Shown: piece by piece, positions 6,451-12,677 of the stretch | Position numbering within the stretch: the stretch's first letter is position 1 | Layout of the letters: every line of letters begins with the position of its first letter | Virus record (IMG/VR): IMGVR_UViG_3300031857_000876 | Location: 1 to 31,459 of that record | Strand: one strand, 5' to 3' | Length of the DNA stretch: 31,459 nt | DNA from: a virus | Notes under the pieces: generated by a model | The model's input: only the letters and a program-made list of their open reading frames with translations | The model's database searches: none | Told to the model about the DNA's origin: nothing | Translations under genes and position numbers: made by a program

Positions 6451-6690
6451 ATGGCAACAACACACAGAATCACCAACGTAATCAAGGTCGCTGAGTTCGC
6501 AGATCTTTACGAGTCATTTAGCACAATGGACAAGTCCCAAGCTTGCTACTGGCGCGTCATCGAGCTCATTCAGAAGCAGACCGAGGCCAAGCAGGCTAAG
6601 TGGTGGGCTTACTACGACGAGCGCCGCAACCGCGCTTATCAGGACGAGCTCACCAAGCGCCTCATCGAGGCCGAGAAGGCAGGTGCATAA
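6451..6690 (+). CDS. Hypothetical early protein (79 aa)
   Basis: First gene behind promoter 1, with GGGAAGG 6 bases before the ATG. Not recognised. Seen: mostly helical and highly charged. A Trp/Tyr-rich centre (ACYWRVIELIQKQTEAKQAKWWAYYDERR, roughly residues 30-58) is followed by an amphipathic end (LTKRLIEAEKAGA). No signal peptide, membrane segment or known motif. Small early phage proteins with this composition often bind host proteins, but no target can be named. The gene is followed after 2 bases by the next start. Confidence 0.8.
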   Translation: MATTHRITNVIKVAEFADLYESFSTMDKSQACYWRVIELIQKQTEAKQAKWWAYYDERRNRAYQDELTKRLIEAEKAGA

Positions 6691-6692
6691 CC

Positions 6693-6866
6693 GTGGGCGC
6701 GATGAAAGACCTTTGGATAGAGATCGACCAAGAGATGCACGATGTGAGCAAGTGGCTGGCCGACGCGGCCGAGACTCAAGACCCGGACGAGATGAAGTCC
6801 GCAATACGCGAGGGCATCGTGCACCTGCACATCGCGCTCGCCACCTTCGAGAGAGTGGGGTCGTGA
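6693..6866 (+). CDS. Hypothetical small acidic protein (57 aa)
   Basis: Not recognised. GTG at 6693 is preferred because AGGTG, a good match to the actinobacterial ribosome site, lies 7 bases upstream. An ATG at 6702 in the same frame is the alternative (54 aa). The product is helical and acidic (KDLWIEIDQEMHDVSKWLAD, then ETQDPDEMKSAIREGIVHLH). Its stop overlaps the next gene's start (GTGA). It belongs to the run of overlapping micro-genes. Confidence 0.75.
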   Translation: MGAMKDLWIEIDQEMHDVSKWLADAAETQDPDEMKSAIREGIVHLHIALATFERVGS

Positions 6867-6979
6867 GCTGCCAGCACACCTTCATCGAAGCACCACTCCG
6901 GACAGTCATCTTGTACAGTTGTACCAACTGCGAGGCTGTCTTTGTGGTGACGCCGACGGGGGTGTATGAGGGCCAATGA
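6863..6979 (+). CDS. Cys-containing micro-protein (38 aa)
   Basis: GTG start overlapping the previous stop (GTGA) and a stop overlapping the next ATG (ATGA). The product has C3, H5 and a CTNC knuckle at about 20-23 (VILYSCTNCEAVFVV) between two hydrophobic strands. This suggests a minimal zinc ribbon or half of one that could dimerise. Zinc binding is an inference from spacing. No known family is recognised. Confidence 0.65.
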   Translation: MSCQHTFIEAPLRTVILYSCTNCEAVFVVTPTGVYEGQ

Positions 6980-7137
6980 CACGCGAGTATTTCAAGGCAT
7001 TTCTGTCAGCTCGCTGCACCTTGGGCGACCACAAGCGTTGCACTCAAGTAGCCCACATGGGCGCATTCCCGAGTAGGCGCCGACCGTGCAGTTGCGACTG
7101 TCACGACACGCCGAGTGACGCTGTATTGACACCGTAA
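6976..7137 (+). CDS. Cys/His-rich micro-protein, putative zinc binder (53 aa)
   Basis: Seen: C14, H19, C22 and then C38-x-C40-x-C42-H43 in RRRPCSCDCHD. This C..H..C...CxCxCH pattern recurs in small proteins of actinobacterial phages. It suggests one tightly bound metal ion. The ATG overlaps the previous stop. The C-terminal end runs into promoter 2: its stop TAA is made from the operator bases CCGTAAATACGG, so coding and regulation overlap here. Function unknown. Confidence 0.7.
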   Translation: MTREYFKAFLSARCTLGDHKRCTQVAHMGAFPSRRRPCSCDCHDTPSDAVLTP

Positions 7138-7154
7138 ATACGGTGTGCTATGAT
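7126..7154 (+). promoter_or_regulatory. Promoter 2 of the plus-strand operon
   Basis: TTGACA at 7126-7131, 17-base spacer, TATGAT at 7149-7154, then six bases to an ATG at 7161. From GCTGTATTGACA through the operator, and again over TTCTGTATGGACGG, it is nearly identical to promoter 1. It lies partly inside the preceding coding frame and would give a second transcript of the distal genes. Confidence 0.85.
7129..7146. promoter_or_regulatory. Palindromic operator, copy 2
   Basis: Same 18-bp palindrome as at 6384-6401, base for base, in the same position relative to the -35 and -10 elements. Two identical sites 745 bp apart would allow coordinated, possibly loop-forming, repression. Confidence 0.8.
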
Positions 7155-7160
7155 TTCTGT

Positions 7161-7193
7161 ATGGACGGAGACGGACTCCGGACGGGAAGGTAA
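7161..7193 (+). CDS. Leaderless 10-residue leader peptide, copy 2
   Basis: Reads MDGDGLRTGR and stops two bases before the ATG of the next gene. It differs from copy 1 by one silent and one P-to-L change. Both changes fall in the hairpin stem and compensate each other, so the RNA rather than the peptide may be the conserved element. Confidence 0.45.
   Translation: MDGDGLRTGR
7166..7180 (+). promoter_or_regulatory. Leader RNA hairpin, copy 2
   Basis: CGGAG-ACGGA-CTCCG: same loop as copy 1, with one base pair switched from G-C to A-U. It lies close to the predicted 5' end of the transcript and directly before the ribosome site GGGAAGG. Confidence 0.6.
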
Positions 7194-7195
7194 AA

Positions 7196-7501
7196 ATGAA
7201 CGGAATCGCAACACAGACAGCACTACAGATCAACGAAGCAGTTGAGGTGGTAGTCAACCACTACCCAGTCAAGACTGCACCAAACGCATTTGGCGGCCAC
7301 GACCTTTGGGTGGATAGCTTGCAGAGAGGTCGCGTCACTCGCAACGGCGTTTGGCACTTGGTTGAGGGCGCTCGCGTTTGCACTGATGACAGCTCCATTA
7401 CCGTCATGAAGTTTGAGCGCAGCGGCGTTGCTAGCAGGGTCACATTTGAGGGCACCATCTCGGTTGATTTGCTCGTAGCCGCCATCAAGGCGCTCCTCTA
7501 A
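7196..7501 (+). CDS. Hypothetical protein (101 aa)
   Basis: First gene behind promoter 2, with GGGAAGG 6 bases before the ATG. Not recognised. Seen: an N-terminal helix (QTALQINEAVEVVV), a strand-rich centre with alternating polar and hydrophobic residues (DLWVDSLQRGRVTRNGVWHLVEG, then SSITVMKFERSG, ASRVTFEGTISV) and a C-terminal helix (DLLVAAIKALL). This looks like a compact alpha/beta domain, perhaps a small beta sheet capped by helices. No catalytic motif or membrane segment. It overlaps the next gene by one base (TAATG). Confidence 0.8.
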   Translation: MNGIATQTALQINEAVEVVVNHYPVKTAPNAFGGHDLWVDSLQRGRVTRNGVWHLVEGARVCTDDSSITVMKFERSGVASRVTFEGTISVDLLVAAIKALL

Positions 7502-7632
7502 TGAGCTACCGAAGCGACGAGTGGCACTGGGTCTGTTACAAGTGCGGCGAGCGATTCGACCGCAGCAGCGAATGGCAAATGAGCCTTATCGATAATCACA
7601 TGGAGCACCACAAGCAATTGGAGACACGATGA
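7501..7632 (+). CDS. Putative C2H2-type zinc-finger micro-protein (43 aa)
   Basis: Seen: C12-x2-C15 in VCYKCGERF, then a helix ending in H33 and H36/H37 (LIDNHMEHHK). The spacing C-x2-C-x17-H-x3-4-H with an aromatic after the second Cys is like a classical zinc finger with a slightly long middle. Such proteins may bind DNA or host proteins. The ATG overlaps the previous stop by one base and the stop overlaps the next start. Zinc binding is inferred. Confidence 0.7.
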   Translation: MSYRSDEWHWVCYKCGERFDRSSEWQMSLIDNHMEHHKQLETR

Positions 7633-7799
7633 ATACCAAGCAAATGCCGAACACCGGCGCATGGCAGGTGTCAGCGACGGTGTCGAACGGCCACCACGAG
7701 TGGCTCGAGTTTTCAACGTTTTACGGTGTGCCCGAGAAAGAGGCCATCGCTCGCTTTATCAACGCGGTACACTCCGCAGGTTGGACGGTGATAGAATGA
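7629..7799 (+). CDS. Hypothetical protein (56 aa)
   Basis: ATGA overlaps on both sides mark it as part of the coupled run. Not recognised. Seen: two or three strands (GAWQVSATVSNGHHEWLEFSTF) followed by one helix (PEKEAIARFINAVHSAGW) and a last strand (TVIE). A beta-beta-alpha-beta micro-domain is plausible. No metal-binding set or membrane segment. Confidence 0.75.
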   Translation: MNTKQMPNTGAWQVSATVSNGHHEWLEFSTFYGVPEKEAIARFINAVHSAGWTVIE

Positions 7800-7951
7800 A
7801 GCTAAGCACACAACAGAATGCAGAGCTCAAGAAGCTCATGGACTGGCACTTGCACCAAGCATCTGAATGCCGCAGTGCCGATGATATCGGCGAGCGCGAC
7901 TTTCACACTTGGGCTGCCATGCTGATCTCAGTAGTTAGGCAGACACGATGA
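7796..7951 (+). CDS. Hypothetical helical protein (51 aa)
   Basis: Starts within the previous stop (ATGA) and ends within the next start. The product (MKLSTQQNAELKKLMDWHLH, then ASECRSADDIGERDFHTWAAMLISVVRQ) is predicted fully helical, probably a helical hairpin. Not recognised. No sequence feature points to a specific role. Confidence 0.75.
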   Translation: MKLSTQQNAELKKLMDWHLHQASECRSADDIGERDFHTWAAMLISVVRQTR

Positions 7952-8097
7952 AGCTGACGAAACGCGGCAAGCGCGTTCGCGCTGTGCTCATTTTGGCTGG
8001 TATAATAGCCTTGTATTACATCTCAACACACTTGTGGTGGACTGGCACCGGCTACTGCTGGGGCACAGGCACCGAATGCCTACTGGGGGGCCTATAA
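7948..8097 (+). CDS. Small membrane protein (49 aa)
   Basis: Seen: basic N-terminus (KLTKRGKRVR), one transmembrane helix (about residues 12-31, AVLILAGIIALYYISTHLWW), then an outside segment with two cysteines in GYCWGTGTECLLGG that may form a disulfide. Positive-inside charge puts the N-terminus in the cytoplasm. Small single-span proteins are common in early phage operons. A role in superinfection exclusion or membrane modification is possible but unproven. A candidate internal promoter lies inside this gene. Confidence 0.75.
   Translation: MKLTKRGKRVRAVLILAGIIALYYISTHLWWTGTGYCWGTGTECLLGGL
7998..8006 (+). promoter_or_regulatory. Possible internal extended -10 promoter for the regulator gene
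   Basis: TGG-TATAAT is a perfect extended -10 element about 92 bases before the ATG of the ribbon-helix-helix gene. No good -35 stands 17 bases upstream, which an extended -10 can tolerate. It also encodes Gly-Ile-Ile of the membrane protein, so chance is possible. Confidence 0.35.
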
Positions 8098-8235
8098 ATG
8101 AGTAACCAAACACCGATTCGCACTGTGCGTGTCCCGTCGAAGTTGTGGACTAAGGCAAAAGCCAAAGCCAAGCGCGACAACACCACCGTCTCTGAAGTCA
8201 TCAACAAAGCACTGGAGTCTTACACGCAGAAATAG
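8098..8235 (+). CDS. Ribbon-helix-helix DNA-binding protein (45 aa)
   Basis: Arc/MetJ/CopG-type regulator. Seen: an N-terminal beta strand (PIRTVRVP, residues 6-13) with alternating residues for major-groove reading, helix A (SKLWTKAKAKAKRD, about 14-27), a TTVS turn starting helix B (SEVINKALESYTQ, about 32-44). The length is that of a minimal RHH domain, which dimerises and binds palindromic sites. It is the last gene before the terminator, starting directly after the previous stop. The two identical palindromes in the operon's promoters are natural candidate operators, so autorepression is the simplest model (inference). Confidence 0.85.
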   Translation: MSNQTPIRTVRVPSKLWTKAKAKAKRDNTTVSEVINKALESYTQK

Positions 8236-8241
8236 CGATTT

Positions 8242-8277
8242 GCCCCCACCACTGTCTACCTTTCCAGTGGTGGGGGC
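8242..8277 (+). terminator. Strong hairpin terminator between convergent genes
   Basis: GCCCCCACCACTG, a 10-base loop, then CAGTGGTGGGGGC: a perfect 13-bp stem just after the plus-strand operon and just past the end of the leftward late operon. Neither side has a long U-run (GTCTCTTGCT rightward, AAATCGCTATTT leftward). It probably acts in both directions. Confidence 0.85.
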
Positions 8278-8288
8278 GTCTCTTGCTG

Positions 8289-8882
8289 CTATCTAATAGC
8301 CCAGCCGTAGTCTACAAACCGGTTTTCGATGTCTGAGTAGCTGGCCCTTTGACCTACCAACGATGGCCAAGCCGCGTAGGCTCGCACCTTGGGGAGCACT
8401 TTGCTGTAGGTCAAATCAACCGGCCAGCGGTCGTCGCTAGCTGCTTGAATCAGGGTGTCATACAACTCGGCTTTGACACCGTAGGCGTGAGTCGTCAGCG
8501 AGCCGTCGGTTTTGCGCAGTCCTTCAACGCCGATATCAACCGGCAAAAAAGTATTCGAGCCAAGATAGAACATCTGCCAGTCCTCGGGCAACTTGGACAC
8601 GAGCTCGCTGAAGTTGGCGGTGAAACTGTGCCCAAACTCGGCGTCGTCCTCTAAGATGAGCAGACGTTGCACGCCGGCTGCTTTGGCATCTTCTATCACG
8701 AAACGGTGGCTGGTGGCGCAAGCCGCGATGTTGGATATGCCTAAAGCCTTGGCATCAACTGCGCTGTAACGCACAAAGTCAATGCCAAGGCTCTTGGTCT
8801 GTTTCTTTAGCTCTGCCAGTCTGTCCTGTCGCCTGTCAAGGTTGATGACAACGACGCGGTCGAAAAACTCGTTGAGCTTCAC
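8289..8882 (-). CDS. Glycosyltransferase family 25-like protein (197 aa)
   Basis: Seen: VVVINLDRRQDRLAEL at the N-terminus (typical start of GT25/LPS-type glycosyltransferases), FVRYSAVDAK, the acidic LLILEDDAEFG (about residues 73-83) that would hold the metal and nucleotide sugar, then DWQMFYLGS. These are the family's hallmarks in the right order. The family transfers sugars to lipopolysaccharide or to collagen-type proteins. It is the last gene of the leftward late operon, after the lysis genes, and starts with GTG without a clear ribosome site. A role in glycosylating virion proteins or altering the host surface is inferred. Confidence 0.88.
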   Translation of the reverse strand: MKLNEFFDRVVVINLDRRQDRLAELKKQTKSLGIDFVRYSAVDAKALGISNIAACATSHRFVIEDAKAAGVQRLLILEDDAEFGHSFTANFSELVSKLPEDWQMFYLGSNTFLPVDIGVEGLRKTDGSLTTHAYGVKAELYDTLIQAASDDRWPVDLTYSKVLPKVRAYAAWPSLVGQRASYSDIENRFVDYGWAIR

Positions 8883-8887
8883 GAATG

Positions 8888-9073
8888 TTAGTTTGCGCCG
8901 CGTCCAAACTCTGTCGCTGAAGGGTCAAGCCACTTCAACACTGGCCCGAGGAATCCAGCGAGTGCCGCTGCTCCGAGGGTCTTCCAGTTGGTTTCGCCGG
9001 CGAGGTACAGTGCGATGGCAGCTGACGCTGCGGCACGGAACCAAGTAAGAGAGATCTGCTTTAGTTGTTCCAT
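8888..9073 (-). CDS. Holin-like membrane protein (61 aa)
   Basis: Seen: two short hydrophobic segments (WFRAAASAAIALYLAG, about 11-26, and LGAAALAGFLGPVLKWL, about 33-49) joined by a short polar turn, plus a charged C-terminus. This is the pattern of small phage holins, which form lesions letting the endolysin reach the wall. The start at 9073 gives a TAATG overlap with the endolysin stop, which fixes it over a longer in-frame option. Position directly after the endolysin supports the call. Confidence 0.75.
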   Translation of the reverse strand: MEQLKQISLTWFRAAASAAIALYLAGETNWKTLGAAALAGFLGPVLKWLDPSATEFGRGAN

Positions 9074-9585
9074 TACAGGGCCTTTCGTTGGGGGTTGTGG
9101 AGCTTGCAGCAGGTGCATACAGGTGCCACTGCCGTCTTTTTCTTTGCTGCTGGTTGAAGTCTAGCCCGGATTTGGTTTGTGACCTTTGGTTGGTTCAGCC
9201 ACCAAAACCAAGGGCTAGTGTCATCAGCGGAATCAGCAACAATAGAAACGTGTAGATGCTTATTGTGAGGATTAGAACCGCTGTAAGGGCGGTTGCCAGC
9301 ACGCGACTTAGAACGCGACCAGATCTTTTCAGCAAAGATGAGATATTCAACTCGTGGGTCCTCTTTCAACTTCTCAAAGATGACAGCACAGTCGATGCCG
9401 TTCTTTGGGTCGTGAGTCAGATCAACTGCAAGCCCCGTGTTGTGGTCACTATTTGGATTCTGTTTGACGTGCGCAGCAGAAGGTAGCAAGCCGTCGCTCG
9501 CCTTCAAACGTTTCGGAGCAAGAGCAGTCGCCTGTCGCAACAGAGCGACGGCAGCAGCGCTCGGCTTCTTGGCTAGCGGTTTCAT
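9073..9585 (-). CDS. Endolysin, M15-type zinc peptidase (170 aa)
   Basis: Peptidoglycan peptidase that would cut peptide stems or cross-links for host lysis. Seen: NSDHNTGLAVDLTH with H48 and D55, and NKHLHVSI with H112 as third zinc ligand: the SxHxxGxAxD...HxH pattern of the VanY/M15 group. The rest of the catalytic domain fills residues 10-140. The tail is Lys/Ala-rich and ends with VCTCCKLHNP, whose cysteines might bind metal. No recognisable cell-wall binding repeat is present. It lies between two holin-like genes. The start has no better alternative and follows the upstream stop (TGAATG). Confidence 0.9.
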   Translation of the reverse strand: MKPLAKKPSAAAVALLRQATALAPKRLKASDGLLPSAAHVKQNPNSDHNTGLAVDLTHDPKNGIDCAVIFEKLKEDPRVEYLIFAEKIWSRSKSRAGNRPYSGSNPHNKHLHVSIVADSADDTSPWFWWLNQPKVTNQIRARLQPAAKKKTAVAPVCTCCKLHNPQRKAL

Positions 9586-9789
9586 TCATTTCCTCAATGC
9601 TTCTTTGACGAGATCTGTGAGCAAGTCAACCTTTTCTTCAAGGTGTACCACCTTGTCTTTTAGACTCGAGCCGCCGTTCGGTTTCAACTCCGATAGGTAG
9701 TGCTTTGTCAAGTGCTTTACTCCCAAGGCCAAAGCCCCAGCGAGAGTTGTTACGGATACGGCCAAACCGGCCCAGTCTGCAGGTGTCAT
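9586..9789 (-). CDS. Membrane protein with coiled coil, possible second holin (67 aa)
   Basis: Seen: one transmembrane helix (GLAVSVTTLAGALALGVKHL, about 8-27) followed by a Gly/Ser linker and a charged heptad-type helix (LKDKVVHLEEKVDLLTDLVKEAL, about 43-65). A single-span protein with a cytoplasmic or external coiled coil directly before the endolysin is often a holin or holin partner. The ATG overlaps the upstream stop (ATGA). Assignment rests on layout and topology. Confidence 0.65.
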   Translation of the reverse strand: MTPADWAGLAVSVTTLAGALALGVKHLTKHYLSELKPNGGSSLKDKVVHLEEKVDLLTDLVKEALRK

Positions 9790-9920
9790 TCATCTTTCCC
9801 TTTTAGTTGTGCTTCGAGTTGCGCGATGCGAGCGACGAGTACCGCTTTTTCTTGAGCTGCGGCTCCTATCTGGTCTCTCATCGATGACAACACGATGGAG
9901 AAATCGATCTCTCCGTCCAT
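9786..9920 (-). CDS. Small coiled-coil protein (44 aa)
   Basis: A 44-codon frame starts on the last base of the fibre gene's stop codon (TAATG) and ends in the next ATG (ATGA). The product (MDGEIDFSIVLSSMRDQIGA then QEKAVLVARIAQLEAQLK) is helical, with Leu/Ile/Ala at heptad positions in the second half. Not recognised. Position between fibre and lysis genes would fit a tail-fibre accessory or lysis helper. Confidence 0.7.
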   Translation of the reverse strand: MDGEIDFSIVLSSMRDQIGAAAQEKAVLVARIAQLEAQLKGKDE

Positions 9921-11578
9921 TAGTTGCCCCCCTTCAGTGTGTTGATTTCCTTGTACAGGTCTTGAATCAAAGACAGCATCGCCGGAATGATGAAACGCTC
10001 ATTCCAAGTAACCGGGCCGTCCACTTCATAGTCTACTGCTATCGGATAAATCGCGTCTACTTCCTCTGCGATAAAGCCCGGCACCATGACGCCGTACCGG
10101 TCATCGCTTTCTGATAGATAGCTCGACTTATAAGAAAAAGCTCGTACAGGAATATCAAGAAGCGCCTTGGGGTCAAGCCCCGGAATGTCGCCGATGTCGG
10201 TGATGTTCTCTTTGATGCGAGCACTCGACGCGTTGTTGTACTGGAACTGGCCAGTGCCGCCCGTTGTCCAGCGCACGTTCGCCGTGCTGGTGGTGTTCGG
10301 AATGTTCGGGGCGTTGATGTTGCCGTAAGCTTCAAGGCGCCCAAAGATGTTGACAGCGGCTTCCATCGAGATCGGCGCTGAAGTGCGAAGCAAACCAGCG
10401 TCAGAAACAAGACGCAGGGTAGTACCAGCTGGGGCGTAAAGTCTTGGAATGCCCGAGTAGCCACCTAGCTCGTTGAGAACGTCAAGTGCGAAGTTTTGTG
10501 TGCTAGTTGAACCAGCGTAAAAACCGGCTGACCCCATGGAAGCCCTAGTACCGGAGCCGTTTGATGTTATACTGATGCCGGCCGAAGTAAGCAAACCGCT
10601 TGCGCTGTCAACGATATTGATGTTGCCAGCAGAGCCGATGGTGGTCGTGACGTTTCCAGTGCCGAGAGTGAGTGAACCGCCGGTGATAGTGGCGTTTGGG
10701 GTGATGACGGTGCCAGTAAAGGAGCCTGTTGTTGCGATAACAGTGCCAGTAAAAGAGCCGGTGTTGGCGATGACGGTACCGGTGAAAGTGCCGGTGGTTG
10801 CAATAACTGTGCCGGTGAAAGTGCCGGTGTTGGCGATGACAGTGCCAGTGAAAGTGCCGGTAGTCGCGATGACGGTGCCAGTGAAGGTGCCGGTGGTGGC
10901 GGTGATGCTGCCAGTGAGAACAACGCTGGTGGCCGTCAAAACGCCGGTAGCAGCGTTTAGAGTGAAGCTGCCGTTGGTGCCAGTGATAGCCACGCCGACT
11001 GCGAGTGTGCCAGTTGTAATAGAGCCAGCATCGATGTTGGCGATGACCAAGCCCGAAACAGTGGTCTGAGTCCAGCTTGTGCCGCCGTTGCCGGTGTATT
11101 GCGCGATGATGCGGCCAGCGTTAGGGCCAGTGGTGCCGTACTGAAACCAGATGTCGCCGGCTGTGTTGGCAGTGGAGCCGGGTGTCGATGTTGAATAAGT
11201 GACTTTGTTCTTGCCGTTGGCAGTTGCTTGTGCTGCATTCGCTGTGGTATTGGCAGTGACTGCTGTAGAGTAGGCGCTGCTTGCTTCTGCTTGCGCTGCC
11301 GTTGCGTCTGCCTGCGCTGCTGCAGCGTCAGCGATGGCCTGAGTAGCGTCTGCCTGTGCGGCTGCGGCATCAGAGAGTGCCGCGGTGGCATCTGTTTGTG
11401 CTGCTTGTGCTGCGGCCAGTGCGGCCGCTGCGTCAGCGAGCGCTTGTTGCGCGTCTGCATCAACCTCAGCAAGTTGTTCAACAGTTGACGAAACGCCACC
11501 AGCGATAACCGAAGTGACGGTCATGTTGGAGCTTGTAACGATAACTGGCGTGATAGTAACTTGCGGACAAAGTGGCAT
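9920..11578 (-). CDS. Tail fibre with C-terminal S74 intramolecular chaperone (552 aa)
   Basis: Trimeric fibre protein that probably contacts the host. Seen in order: an N-terminal adaptor; a long Ala-rich coiled coil (about 35-125, DAAAALAAAQAAQTDATAAL and similar); a linker beginning KVTYSTSTPGSTANTAGD; six 11-residue beta repeats (TGTFTGTVIAT type); a beta-rich shaft; and from about 451 a Peptidase_S74 chaperone domain with S451 and K456 (SSARIKENI) spaced as the autocleavage pair, then YGVMVPGFIAEEV and a last helix LSLIQDLYKEI. Known for the family: the chaperone folds the trimer and cuts itself off. The start at 11578 follows AGGGGAACC. It lies directly after the tail hub gene, the normal fibre position. 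Confidence 0.93.
   Translation of the reverse strand: MPLCPQVTITPVIVTSSNMTVTSVIAGGVSSTVEQLAEVDADAQQALADAAAALAAAQAAQTDATAALSDAAAAQADATQAIADAAAAQADATAAQAEASSAYSTAVTANTTANAAQATANGKNKVTYSTSTPGSTANTAGDIWFQYGTTGPNAGRIIAQYTGNGGTSWTQTTVSGLVIANIDAGSITTGTLAVGVAITGTNGSFTLNAATGVLTATSVVLTGSITATTGTFTGTVIATTGTFTGTVIANTGTFTGTVIATTGTFTGTVIANTGSFTGTVIATTGSFTGTVITPNATITGGSLTLGTGNVTTTIGSAGNINIVDSASGLLTSAGISITSNGSGTRASMGSAGFYAGSTSTQNFALDVLNELGGYSGIPRLYAPAGTTLRLVSDAGLLRTSAPISMEAAVNIFGRLEAYGNINAPNIPNTTSTANVRWTTGGTGQFQYNNASSARIKENITDIGDIPGLDPKALLDIPVRAFSYKSSYLSESDDRYGVMVPGFIAEEVDAIYPIAVDYEVDGPVTWNERFIIPAMLSLIQDLYKEINTLKGGN
10703..10900 (-). repeat. Six tandem 33-bp units in the fibre gene
   Basis: The units encode A(T/N)TG(T/S)FTGTVI six times without interruption. 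Codons vary between copies at third positions. The variation shows an old array rather than fresh slippage, but it can still recombine and change shaft length. Confidence 0.9.
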
Positions 11579-11585
11579 GGTTCCC

Positions 11586-12677
11586 CTAGATAGTTATCGT
11601 GTAAGGGTCAACGAGTGACGCGAAAAAAGTGGCACGCCAGTTGTTAGAGTCTATCGTCATCGCGATGCCCTCAACCACGCAGTTGTAAGTCAGGTTGCGA
11701 CCGTCGTAGGTGCGACGCTTGACTGTAATCAAGTCATTCAACTCAGTTGACAAAAAGTCAGTGGCTAGGGCGCCGATACCGATAGCGCTGAAGTCGATCT
11801 TCTCTGCAAACGGTGTTGCGTCGGCGTCTTTGCGAGCTGCGTAATAAGCAAGGTTGGTGGCGGCAGTGGTGGTGTTTGTTGGAGCGTCGAGCTTCTTGCT
11901 TTTTAGTCCGTATGTGCTAACGCTCGGGCCGTATTTGGCTGAGACTTGCAACTCGCCGGGTCCACGGAATACGACTGCTTCGTTATAAACGTAGTCAGTG
12001 CCGGGGTTGGTAACAATGCCGTCATAGCGCACACTGTTAGCGTCGCCTTGGTCAGAAAAAAGCAACTGTGTGGGGCGCGAGAACTTGTTAGAAAGAGGCA
12101 CGAGAGTCGCGACACCTGTGCGGCTGACATAAAACCGGCCACCGATAACGTTTGCGCACTGTTCAAGCAAATCCATGCCCGCAAGACCAAGAGTGGTAGG
12201 CAACATCTGCACGGTGCCAGTCAAGCTTCGTGCGCCCGCAGACCAGCCCAAAAGGTCTAAAATGCGACCAGCACGAGCTGCTGCAGTTTCTTGGTATTGA
12301 GAAGTGGCTAGCGCCGGCACCATGGTCTTGCCAAAGGTCGCGATGCCGTCCACAAAAGTCAAAGAAACAGTCGGATAGATACCTTGGTCAACAGCGTTGT
12401 CTTCAAGGTAGCCAGTGTAGATGACGATGCCGTTTCCGGAGATCTGCACTTGCATGCCGGCAGTCAAAACCCCATACCAAGGCGAGCTGGTGTTGCTCGG
12501 GTCAAAAGCTCCGGACTGGTTGTTGAGAATGACATAGGCTGTGCCCGAGTCTAGAAAGAGATTCTGCTGCTCACGACCACGGCGAATGGACACAGAAAGA
12601 ATAAGACTGGCATCGACAACGGTGAAACCGCCACCAGTGCCGAAGCTAACCGAGAGCGTTGGGATTCCGGCGACCAT
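11586..12677 (-). CDS. Minor tail protein, probable tail hub component (363 aa)
   Basis: The gene after the tape measure, where siphophages encode distal tail and hub proteins. Seen: beta-rich throughout. The N-terminal half (VDASLILSVSIRRGREQQNL, GTAYVILNNQSGAFDP, GMQVQISGNGIVIYTGYLED) resembles actinophage minor tail proteins that form the ring at the tail tip. A middle part (ILDLLGWSAGAR) and C-terminal part (DLITVKRRTYDGRNLTYNCVVEGIAMTID) resemble the tail-hub fold. It would bind the tape measure and carry the fibre. Overlaps the tape-measure stop (TAATG). Family call from order and pattern. Confidence 0.8.
   Translation of the reverse strand: MVAGIPTLSVSFGTGGGFTVVDASLILSVSIRRGREQQNLFLDSGTAYVILNNQSGAFDPSNTSSPWYGVLTAGMQVQISGNGIVIYTGYLEDNAVDQGIYPTVSLTFVDGIATFGKTMVPALATSQYQETAAARAGRILDLLGWSAGARSLTGTVQMLPTTLGLAGMDLLEQCANVIGGRFYVSRTGVATLVPLSNKFSRPTQLLFSDQGDANSVRYDGIVTNPGTDYVYNEAVVFRGPGELQVSAKYGPSVSTYGLKSKKLDAPTNTTTAATNLAYYAARKDADATPFAEKIDFSAIGIGALATDFLSTELNDLITVKRRTYDGRNLTYNCVVEGIAMTIDSNNWRATFFASLVDPYTITI

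Noticed and set aside
6307-6465. Longer PurB start at 6465
   Set aside because: It would add 53 residues of non-family sequence and run through both promoters. The family N-terminus begins at 6306.
11228-11488. Very Cys-rich frame opposite the fibre coiled coil
   Set aside because: Cys codons arise from antisense of Ala-rich GCA/GCC runs; no ribosome site.
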